From Clostridia bacterium (GTDB lineage: Bacteria > Bacillota > Clostridia > Christensenellales > Borkfalkiaceae), in NCBI GenBank assembly GCA_029063275.1, contig JAIDOO010000042.1, forward strand, positions 1-7,285: 7,285 nt of DNA. The letters are read 5' to 3'. The notes under the pieces were generated by a model, which worked only from the letters and a program-made list of their open reading frames with translations, was not told the DNA's origin and made no database searches. A program made the position numbers and the translations under genes. Below are positions 1-5,882 of this stretch, one piece after another. Each line of letters starts with the position of its first letter. Within the stretch, counting starts at the first letter, position 1.

Positions 1-131
1 ATCGCGCAATGTCAATAGTGATCAACCTCTATAATGACTTTATACAAGAATACCTTGACCTGATTACTATAATTCATTAACCGAAACACCTATCTTGCAA
101 ATATTATGACTCAGTTAAATTACTGTTTATC

Positions 132-146
132 GTATAATCATTATAC
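132..146. repeat. Perfect 15-bp palindrome with opposed -10 boxes
   Basis: The sequence GTATAATCATTATAC is a perfect inverted repeat with 7-bp arms around a single central C. Each arm contains a consensus TATAAT, at 133-138 on the plus strand and 145-140 on the minus strand. It could be a symmetric, divergently firing promoter core or a repressor operator. Chance symmetry in AT-rich DNA is also possible. Confidence 0.5.
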
Positions 147-168
147 TATAAATATGAAAGAATAGCAA
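140..168 (-). promoter_or_regulatory. Candidate sigma-A promoter, minus strand
   Basis: Read on the minus strand, TTGCTA (168-163) is followed by a 17-nt spacer and a perfect TATAAT (145-140). Transcription would run towards the left edge of the window. The opposite-facing TATAAT at 133-138 lacks a recognisable -35 box at 15 to 18 bp, so the minus direction is the better candidate. No gene served by it can be seen inside the window, so this remains a sequence match only. Confidence 0.35.
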
Positions 169-401
169 CTGATTAAATTTTGTAGGATATCAAAAGCATA
201 TCATTATTTCAACGGGCTACAAGCGGTTCGGTTCGTTCACCAAGAAAGATGCGGCTTGATGACCATCTGTTTTCTTGAAATTCCCTAAGAAAACTATGAA
301 AGCGAAACGCAGTAATAAGCACATCAAGCGGCAAAGCAATTAAGATCTGCGGTAAAGCGGAAGGCTTTTTGTGAAAATTGCGACACACCCCCTAAAATGA
401 G

Positions 402-430
402 TTGATTTTTAAAATTTAATCTGTTATTAT
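402..430 (+). promoter_or_regulatory. rplS promoter, extended -10
   Basis: TTGATT (402-407) is followed by exactly 17 nt and TATTAT (425-430). TG sits at 422-423, one base before the -10 box, which makes the extended -10 form TGnTATTAT. Spacing and motif quality fit a vegetative sigma-A promoter. Transcription would begin near 437, giving a leader of about 60 nt before rplS, and that predicted start coincides with the first base of the leader stem described below. Confidence 0.75.
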
Positions 431-436
431 TAGAAC

Positions 437-478
437 ACTTCGGGCGGTCCTCTGCCGAAAAAGTTTCGGCACGAACGT
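437..478 (+). ncRNA. Structured rplS leader, probable L19 leader
   Basis: An inner hairpin has perfect 7-bp arms GCCGAAA (454-460) and TTTCGGC (464-470) around AAG. An outer stem pairs ACTTCG (437-442) with CGAAcGT (472-478), with C476 bulged. Between them lies an 11-nt one-sided internal loop (443-453). A compact leader of about 40 nt before rplS is known from comparative genomics in low-GC Gram-positives as the L19 leader (Rfam L19_leader), thought to let L19 control its own mRNA. I infer membership from position, size and two-tier shape; I cannot check the consensus. The loop segment 449-454 can also pair with the ribosome binding site of rplS. Confidence 0.55.
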
Positions 479-497
479 CTTAAATTGGAGGTAATAT

Positions 498-842
498 ATG
501 AAAAATCTTGTTGAAGCAATTGAAAAAGAGGAAATGAAAAAGGAAGTCCCCTCGTTCAACGTGGGCGACACCGTAAAAGTAGGCTTCAAGGTTATCGAAG
601 GAACTAAGGAAAGAATTCAGAACTTCGAGGGCGTCGTAATCGCTAAAAAGCACGGCGGCATCAGAGAAAGCTTCACCGTACGCAGACTTTCGTTCGGCGT
701 AGGCGTTGAAAGAACTTTCCCCCTTCATTCACCCAAGATTGCGTCGATTACCGTTGTAAGAAAGGGCAAGGTCAGAAGGGCTAAACTTTACTACCTGCGC
801 GGACTTACCGGCAAGGCTGCAAAAATTGCGGAAGTTAAATAA
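498..842 (+). CDS. rplS: Large-subunit ribosomal protein bL19
   Basis: This 114-residue protein is full length (E. coli L19 has 115). It matches the family from end to end: a short N-terminal helix ending in [12 protein letters not shown] (17-28), then [20 protein letters not shown] (30-49), [20 protein letters not shown] (60-79) and the basic C-terminal [14 protein letters not shown] (97-110). bL19 sits at the interface of the 50S and 30S subunits. The start is fixed by a strong GGAGG at 487-491, six bases before the ATG. The gene has its own promoter, a structured leader and a terminator, so it can be made as a single-gene message. All six phenylalanine codons are TTC, as expected of a highly expressed gene. 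Confidence 0.98.
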   Translation: MKNLVEAIEKEEMKKEVPSFNVGDTVKVGFKVIEGTKERIQNFEGVVIAKKHGGIRESFTVRRLSFGVGVERTFPLHSPKIASITVVRKGKVRRAKLYYLRGLTGKAAKIAEVK

Positions 843-848
843 GTTTAA

Positions 849-880
849 AAAAGCTCCTGCCACGTTCGGCGGGAGCTTTT
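849..880 (+). terminator. Rho-independent terminator after rplS
   Basis: Thirteen-base arms AAAAGCTCCTGCC (849-861) and GGCGGGAGCTTTT (868-880) pair completely, with one G:U (858:871), around a 6-nt loop. The plus-strand U run is only four before GA interrupts it. On the minus strand the hairpin is followed by six Ts, so it could work in both directions and may be leaky for plus-strand transcription. It begins seven bases after the rplS stop. Confidence 0.85.
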
Positions 881-913
881 GAATTTACCGATTACAAAAG
901 AGGGGTCAAAAAG

Positions 914-2440
914 ATGTTATCAAAAATTACAAGCTTTGCGCTCAACGGTATCGAGGGCGTAGCCGTCGAAATAGAAACGGATATAAACAAGGGCATTGTT
1001 TCATACGATCTGGTCGGGCTTCCCGACGCGGCGGTCAAGGAGAGCAAGGAGAGGGTGCGTTCCGCGATAAAAAACAGCGCGCTGTATTTTCCCGTCAACA
1101 AAATTACGATAAATCTCGCGCCTGCGGACATCAAAAAAGAGGGCTCGCACTACGACCTGCCGCTTGCGATTTCGATACTCAAAGCAAGCGGACAGCTCGA
1201 TTGCAGTACTGACGGCATAGTCTTTTTGGGCGAGCTTGCCCTTGACGGCGCATTGCGTGCGGTTACGGGAATTTTGCCCGTACTTATTTCGGCAAAGGCA
1301 AAAGGGTTTACAAAATTCATTATTCCCGCAGGCAACGCCAACGAAGCGAGCTATATCGAGGGCACCGAGGTTTACGCGCTGAAATCCCTGCGCGACGCGG
1401 TCGATTTTCTGACGGGCGAACGGCTTTTTCAACCCGTTGCATTAAGAAGCTTCCGCTTAGCCAAAAGCTCGGTCAGTTACGACCACGATTTGTCCCTCGT
1501 CAAGGGTCAGGGCGTGGCTAAACGCGCGCTTGAAATTGCCGTCGCGGGCGGACATAACATACTTTTATACGGACCTCCCGGCACGGGCAAAACCCTGCTT
1601 GCAAGGTGTATACCAACAATAATGCCCGATATGACATTCGAAGAATCGCTTGAAGTTACAAAAATCCATTCGGTTTCGGGCGAGCTTTCGGAAGAGGGGA
1701 TAGTGTTGCTGCGCCCCTTCCGCACGCCGCACCACACCGCGACGACGGTGTCGCTCTGCGGCGGAGGAAACAGCAAAATCCGCGCGGGCGAAATTTCAAA
1801 GGCGAATAAAGGGGTGCTGTTTTTGGACGAGCTTCCCGAGTACACGAGGCACGCGCTGGAAAGTCTTAGGCAACCGTTGGAGGACAAGGTCATCACGGTT
1901 ACGAGGGCGGGAGGTGCGGTTACTTTTCCCGCGGACTTTATTCTTTGCGCAAGTATGAACCCCTGTCCCTGCGGAAACTACGGCTCGGCAAATCTTACAT
2001 GCACCTGCACGCCCGCACAGATACATAAGTACAGAAACAAGGTTTCGGGTCCGCTTTTGGACAGAATCGATTTACAGGTTGAGGTGGACGGAATGAAATA
2101 CGAGGATTTTTCATCCGACGCCGTTGAAGAGGACAGCGCAAGCGTAAAGCGCAGGGTGGAGCTTGCCCGCGCAATCCAGCGCGAAAGATTTGCCGAAGAA
2201 AGCATAAAAGTGAACTCCAATATGGGCGAAAAACAGCTTAAAAAGTACTGCCGTCTTTCAAAGGAGTGCGACGAGGTTTTACAGCAGGCGTACGAGGCTT
2301 TGCACCTTTCCGCGCGCGGCAGAGCGAGAATTATTAAGGTCGCAAGGACGATTGCCGACCTTGCTTCCTCGCCCGAAATTTTGCCCGACCATATTCTGGA
2401 AGCGGCTTCTTACAGAAGCTACGACGCGGGTACGGTTTAA
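914..2440 (+). CDS. comM: ComM/YifB-family AAA+ ATPase (Mg-chelatase-like)
   Basis: This 508-residue protein is full length for the YifB/ComM family. The N-terminal ChlI-like S5-fold domain includes YDLVGLPDAAVKESKERVR (31-49). The AAA+ core has GQGVAKRALEIAVAGGHN (198-215), Walker A GPPGTGKT (220-227, Lys226), RTPHHT (270-275), Walker B VLFLDE (301-306) and SGPLLDRIDL (378-387). Two CxC pairs, C351/C353 and C363/C365, form the family's probable metal-binding insert. The C-terminal part carries ARGRARIIKVARTIADL. Family members form hexameric helicases; ComM promotes branch migration during natural transformation. The older name Mg chelatase reflects fold similarity only. AGAGGGG (899-905) lies eight bases before the ATG. 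No promoter is evident in the 33 bases after the rplS terminator, so expression probably depends on read-through or an unseen start. The gene is followed after 3 nt by dprA. Confidence 0.96.
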   Translation: MLSKITSFALNGIEGVAVEIETDINKGIVSYDLVGLPDAAVKESKERVRSAIKNSALYFPVNKITINLAPADIKKEGSHYDLPLAISILKASGQLDCSTDGIVFLGELALDGALRAVTGILPVLISAKAKGFTKFIIPAGNANEASYIEGTEVYALKSLRDAVDFLTGERLFQPVALRSFRLAKSSVSYDHDLSLVKGQGVAKRALEIAVAGGHNILLYGPPGTGKTLLARCIPTIMPDMTFEESLEVTKIHSVSGELSEEGIVLLRPFRTPHHTATTVSLCGGGNSKIRAGEISKANKGVLFLDELPEYTRHALESLRQPLEDKVITVTRAGGAVTFPADFILCASMNPCPCGNYGSANLTCTCTPAQIHKYRNKVSGPLLDRIDLQVEVDGMKYEDFSSDAVEEDSASVKRRVELARAIQRERFAEESIKVNSNMGEKQLKKYCRLSKECDEVLQQAYEALHLSARGRARIIKVARTIADLASSPEILPDHILEAASYRSYDAGTV

Positions 2441-2443
2441 ATT

Positions 2444-3514
2444 ATGTACACCGAAAGAGAAATAAATTTAATAACCCTTTGCGCGCTGGAAGGAATAAGC
2501 TATAACTACATACACGAGCTTTGCTCGGAGCTGAATAAGGATAAGCCCGACTATAAAAAGCCGGACGCCGTTTTGATTAAAAGTCATTCGGACGGCGTAT
2601 ATAATAAACTGAAAGCCCAGTATAACGACCCCGCATTCCGCGAAGAAGTTTTGAAAAAGCTGGATAAAAAGGGGATAACCTGCGTAACGCTGTTTTCGGA
2701 TAATTATCCGAAGCTCTTAAAGGAAACCGACGACCCGCCTCTCGTTTTATACTGCAAAGGCAGAACCGAGCTTTTAAAAACCAAGTGCTTTGCCGTGGTC
2801 GGCTCGCGCAAATGTCCCTTAAAAACGGTTGCCGACACCAAAAAAATTTCGGGCGAGCTGGCGCAGGTGTTTACCGTCGTTTCGGGCATAGCGGAGGGTG
2901 CGGACGCGGCGGCGGTCGAGGGCGCGTTGAAAACGGGCAACGTCATATGCGTGCTTGCGTACGGGTTTGACTATATCTATCCGACTATGAACGCGCAATT
3001 ACTTAAAAGCGTGGAAAGAAAGGGACTTGTGATAACGGAATATCCGCCCGATACGCCACCCAAAGTATATCGGTTTCCCGCCCGCAACAGAATTATTGCA
3101 GGTTTAAGTCTGGGAACGCTTGTGGTTTCTGCGGCTAAAAAGAGCGGCGCGCTTATCACTGCGGATTTGGCTGTGGATAACAACAGGGAGGTATTCGCTT
3201 TTCCCTATTACCGTGAAACCGAGGCGGGCGAGGGTTGCAACTCGCTGATAAAACAAGGCGCACATCTTACGGAAAATATACTTGACATTTTAAAAGAGTT
3301 TGGGTTAGACTTATCCTTGCCGAAAGAGGAAGAGTTGCAGGGCGACGAGCTCGCGTTATACAATCTTCTTTGCGAAGAGGGCGATTTGTATATGCCCGTT
3401 ATAGCCGGCAAGCTTAAAAAGCAGGTCAATCAGATTTTGCCCGTAATTTCAAGACTGGAATTAAAGGGCAAGGTAATAAGGCTTGGCGGAAACGCGTTTT
3501 CGGCAATTAAGTAA
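2444..3514 (+). CDS. dprA: DNA-processing protein DprA (Smf)
   Basis: DprA binds single-stranded DNA in the cytoplasm and loads RecA onto it; it is required for transformation where that occurs. The 356 residues show a helical N-terminal SAM-like region (1-70), a Rossmann-like core (about 75-285) and a C-terminal winged-helix region (about 298-356). Core motifs are NYPKLLKETDDPPLVLYCKG (87-106), GSR (120-122), SGIAEGADAAAVEGAL (147-162), YGFDYIYP (173-180), FPARNRIIAGLS (211-222), SGALITA (234-240) and CNSLIKQGA (265-273). Two usually conserved spots differ: Val158 where AH is usual, and PYY (254-256) where a PG turn is usual. The ATG is three bases after the comM stop with no clear Shine-Dalgarno, so translation is probably coupled to comM. 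Assignment is secure; how active the divergent core is cannot be judged here. Confidence 0.95.
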   Translation: MYTEREINLITLCALEGISYNYIHELCSELNKDKPDYKKPDAVLIKSHSDGVYNKLKAQYNDPAFREEVLKKLDKKGITCVTLFSDNYPKLLKETDDPPLVLYCKGRTELLKTKCFAVVGSRKCPLKTVADTKKISGELAQVFTVVSGIAEGADAAAVEGALKTGNVICVLAYGFDYIYPTMNAQLLKSVERKGLVITEYPPDTPPKVYRFPARNRIIAGLSLGTLVVSAAKKSGALITADLAVDNNREVFAFPYYRETEAGEGCNSLIKQGAHLTENILDILKEFGLDLSLPKEEELQGDELALYNLLCEEGDLYMPVIAGKLKKQVNQILPVISRLELKGKVIRLGGNAFSAIK

Positions 3515-3539
3515 GTAAAAGTTTTTAAAAGGTACAAAT

Positions 3540-5882
3540 ATGGATCTTATTATAGTTGAGTCGCCGTCAAAGGCAAAGACGATTTCAAAGTATTTAAAGG
3601 GTAAGTACAAGGTTGACGCGTCCAGCGGACACGTCCGCGATTTGCCCGAAAAAACCATCGGCGTAAGCATTACGAACAATTTCGAGCCGAAGTACGTTGT
3701 CAGCCCCGGCAAAAAGGAAACCATTGAGCGGCTTGCCGAGCAGGCTAAAAAAGCCGACCGCGTTTACCTTGCAACCGACCCCGATAGAGAGGGCGAGGCT
3801 ATAAGCTGGCATCTGCAGACCGTTCTGGGACTGGATAAAGAGGGCGAAAACCGAATAGAGTTCAACGAAATTTCACCCTCGGCGGTGCAGAAGGCTTTGA
3901 CCCAGCCCAGAAAAATCAACTATAACCTCGTAGACGCACAGCAGGCGCGAAGGGTTTTAGACAGGCTTGTGGGCTACAAGCTTTCACCCCTTTTGAACAA
4001 CCGCATACAAAACGGACTATCGGCGGGCAGGGTGCAGTCTGTTGCGCTCCGTCTTATCGTTGACAGGGAGCGCGAAATTACCGCGTTCGTACCCGAAGAA
4101 TACTGGACATTTGCCGCAATGCTGCAAGACGTCAAAAAGGAATACGCGCCTTTCAAAGCTACCTACCAGCTTAAAAAGAACGGCGAAAGTCTGGGCAAAG
4201 AGCTTGCCGAAGAGGTGGAAAGCAAGTTAAAGAACGCGGCGTTTACGGTAACCAAGGTCAAAAAGGGAGTTTCGAAACAGCACGCGCCCGCGCCTTTCAC
4301 AACCTCGGGCTTACAGCAGGACGCGTCCAACAAATTCGGAATGACCTCGCCCGAAACTATGCTTATAGCACAGCACCTTTACGAGGGTATGGATTTGGGC
4401 GGCGACCATATCGCGCTTATAACCTATATCAGAACGGACTCCGTCAGGGTTTCGCAGGACGCGCAAAAAGCCGCGCTCGAACATATCGAAAAGCATTACG
4501 GCAAAGAATACGTTCCCGCAAAGCCCAACTATTACGCAACCAAAAAGGGTGCGCAGGACGCGCACGAGGCTATCCGCCCCATAAACCTGGAAGTTACCCC
4601 GTCAAGCCTGAGGGGCAAACTGGATAAAAAGCACTTTAATATTTACAAACTTATATACGACAGATTCGTCGCTTCGCAGATGGCGGAAGCGCAGTACAAC
4701 ACTATGCAGATAGAGTGTAGCGCTTCGGACTACGTCTTTAAGGCGAGCGGAAGGGCGTTGCTTTTTGCGGGCTATACCAAGGCGTATCAGGACGCGCCCA
4801 AGGAAAAAGAGGACGACGAAGAGAGCGCGGGATTGTTCCCTCCTTTAAACGAGGGCGACGAGCTGTTATTAAACTCGCTTACAAAAGAGCAAAAATTCAC
4901 CCGTCCGCCTTCGAGATACACGGACGCTTCCCTCGTTAAAGCAATGGAAGAAAAGGGTATAGGCAGACCTTCTACCTATGCTTCGATTATTTCGGTTCTG
5001 ACTAAGAGGCGTTACGTCGTAAAGGACGGCAAATATATGGTGCCTACCGAAGTCGCATATAAAATTACCGATATGCTAGTTCAGTACTTTACCGACATTA
5101 TGGACGTGGGCTTTACCGCGCATATGGAGGACGAACTGGACAAAATAGAGGACGGCGGCGTTGACTGGCACAAGATTATAGCGGACTTTTATCCCGGCTT
5201 TGCGGAAAAGCTTAAAACCGCGTCAACCGACGGCGACGAGCCTACCGATATCAAGTGTGAAAAATGCGGAAGCAATATGATACGCAGGATAGGCAAGTAC
5301 GGCAAGTATTTGGCTTGCTCTAACTATCCAGCCTGCTCGAATATCGTAAGCGAAAGTATAAACGAAATTTCCGAAATGCGCTGTCCCAAGTGCGGCGCGA
5401 ATATGCTTGTCAAAAGCGGAAAATTCGGCAAGTTCCTTGCCTGCCCCAACTATCCCGAGTGCTCGGCTATACTTCCGCTCGACGCTAAGGTAACCGAGGA
5501 AAAGTGCCTCGAATGCGGTGCAGGGAATATGATATTGAAAAAGGGTAGGTACGGCTCGTTCCTTGAATGTTTCAAATGCGGGGCGCGCCGTCCCACGGCA
5601 AGCGCGGAGGAAGCCGCCGCAAGGTTTGACGGCATATGCCCCGACTGCGGAAAGCCTATGCTCAGGCGCCGTTCCAAAACGGGCAAAATCTTCTACGGCT
5701 GTACGGGCTATCCCGAGTGTAAATTTTTAAGCTGGGATATAACCACGGGCGAAAAATGTCCTAAGTGCAACGCGTACCTCATTTTAAGGGGCGATAAAAT
5801 AAAGTGTTCTTCAAAGGACTGCGACTATTCGGTAGCCGCGCCCAAAGAGGAAAAAAAGCCTTCGAGCGGAAATGAAAATTAA
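3540..5882 (+). CDS. topA: DNA topoisomerase I (type IA)
   Basis: TopA relaxes negative supercoils by passing one strand through a transient break in the other. The 780-residue protein has an N-terminal Toprim domain with Glu7 in IVESPSKAK and the metal-binding D80-x-D82-x-E84, then SAGRVQS (161-167), the catalytic Tyr296 in TYIRTDS with Arg298, AHEAIRP (341-347) and RPSTYASII (476-484). The tail (573-761) carries five cysteine ribbons: C573/576/593/599, C615/618/635/641, C656/659/677/680, C700/703/721/727 and C740/743/756/761. Bacillota TopA is often near 690 residues, so the extra length is this tail. The end (765-780) is a charged, probably disordered stretch. A weak AAAAGGT (3527-3533) lies six bases before the ATG, and the gene sits 25 nt after dprA. 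Its last 11 bases overlap trmFO. All catalytic residues are present. Confidence 0.99.
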   Translation: MDLIIVESPSKAKTISKYLKGKYKVDASSGHVRDLPEKTIGVSITNNFEPKYVVSPGKKETIERLAEQAKKADRVYLATDPDREGEAISWHLQTVLGLDKEGENRIEFNEISPSAVQKALTQPRKINYNLVDAQQARRVLDRLVGYKLSPLLNNRIQNGLSAGRVQSVALRLIVDREREITAFVPEEYWTFAAMLQDVKKEYAPFKATYQLKKNGESLGKELAEEVESKLKNAAFTVTKVKKGVSKQHAPAPFTTSGLQQDASNKFGMTSPETMLIAQHLYEGMDLGGDHIALITYIRTDSVRVSQDAQKAALEHIEKHYGKEYVPAKPNYYATKKGAQDAHEAIRPINLEVTPSSLRGKLDKKHFNIYKLIYDRFVASQMAEAQYNTMQIECSASDYVFKASGRALLFAGYTKAYQDAPKEKEDDEESAGLFPPLNEGDELLLNSLTKEQKFTRPPSRYTDASLVKAMEEKGIGRPSTYASIISVLTKRRYVVKDGKYMVPTEVAYKITDMLVQYFTDIMDVGFTAHMEDELDKIEDGGVDWHKIIADFYPGFAEKLKTASTDGDEPTDIKCEKCGSNMIRRIGKYGKYLACSNYPACSNIVSESINEISEMRCPKCGANMLVKSGKFGKFLACPNYPECSAILPLDAKVTEEKCLECGAGNMILKKGRYGSFLECFKCGARRPTASAEEAAARFDGICPDCGKPMLRRRSKTGKIFYGCTGYPECKFLSWDITTGEKCPKCNAYLILRGDKIKCSSKDCDYSVAAPKEEKKPSSGNEN

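Larger units (their letters stand above)
1..401. other. Gene-free 5' region, origin unknown
   Basis: No convincing gene is visible on either strand. The first 180 bases are very AT-rich (50 G+C by hand count) and full of stops. Bases 181-360 are richer (75 G+C of 180) and have longer open stretches in several frames on both strands, but none has a good ribosome binding site with a start, and no translated segment resembles a family I know. In B. subtilis trmD lies immediately upstream of rplS; nothing like trmD is seen here. The GC-richer half could be the worn remains of a gene or mobile element, but I could not find terminal inverted repeats or transposase motifs to support that. Confidence 0.6.

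Noticed and set aside
12..77. Minus-strand 21-codon frame starting MNYSNQVKVF, downstream of the candidate minus-strand promoter
   Set aside because: The ribosome binding site is poor (AGGTG about 10 bases away), it is very short, and it resembles nothing known; chance is the simpler explanation.
355..376. Possible terminator: AAAGC and GCTTT arms followed by Ts just upstream of the rplS promoter
   Set aside because: The stem has only five pairs, three of them A:T, so it is too weak to call.
209..388. Minus-strand frame of 59 codons opening with GTG
   Set aside because: AGGGGG abuts the GTG with no spacing, the translation has no recognisable motif, and plus-strand frames are open over part of the same stretch, so openness reflects composition.
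1..497. T-box, riboswitch, tRNA, tmRNA or SRP RNA in the 5' region
   Set aside because: I looked for the T-box AGGGTGGNACCGCG core, tRNA T-loop and the SRP GGAAGNA-type loop and found none; only the rplS leader structure is supported.
1001..1432. Minus-strand 143-codon open frame inside comM, and similar frames antisense to dprA, topA and trmFO
   Set aside because: The plus-strand genes are complete with all family motifs; the antisense frames lack start signals and family resemblance and are shadows of codon bias.
914..2440. Reading comM as a magnesium chelatase subunit for chlorophyll or cobalamin synthesis
   Set aside because: The N-terminal S5-fold domain, CxC pairs and RTPHHT element are those of the YifB/ComM family, and no tetrapyrrole genes are nearby.
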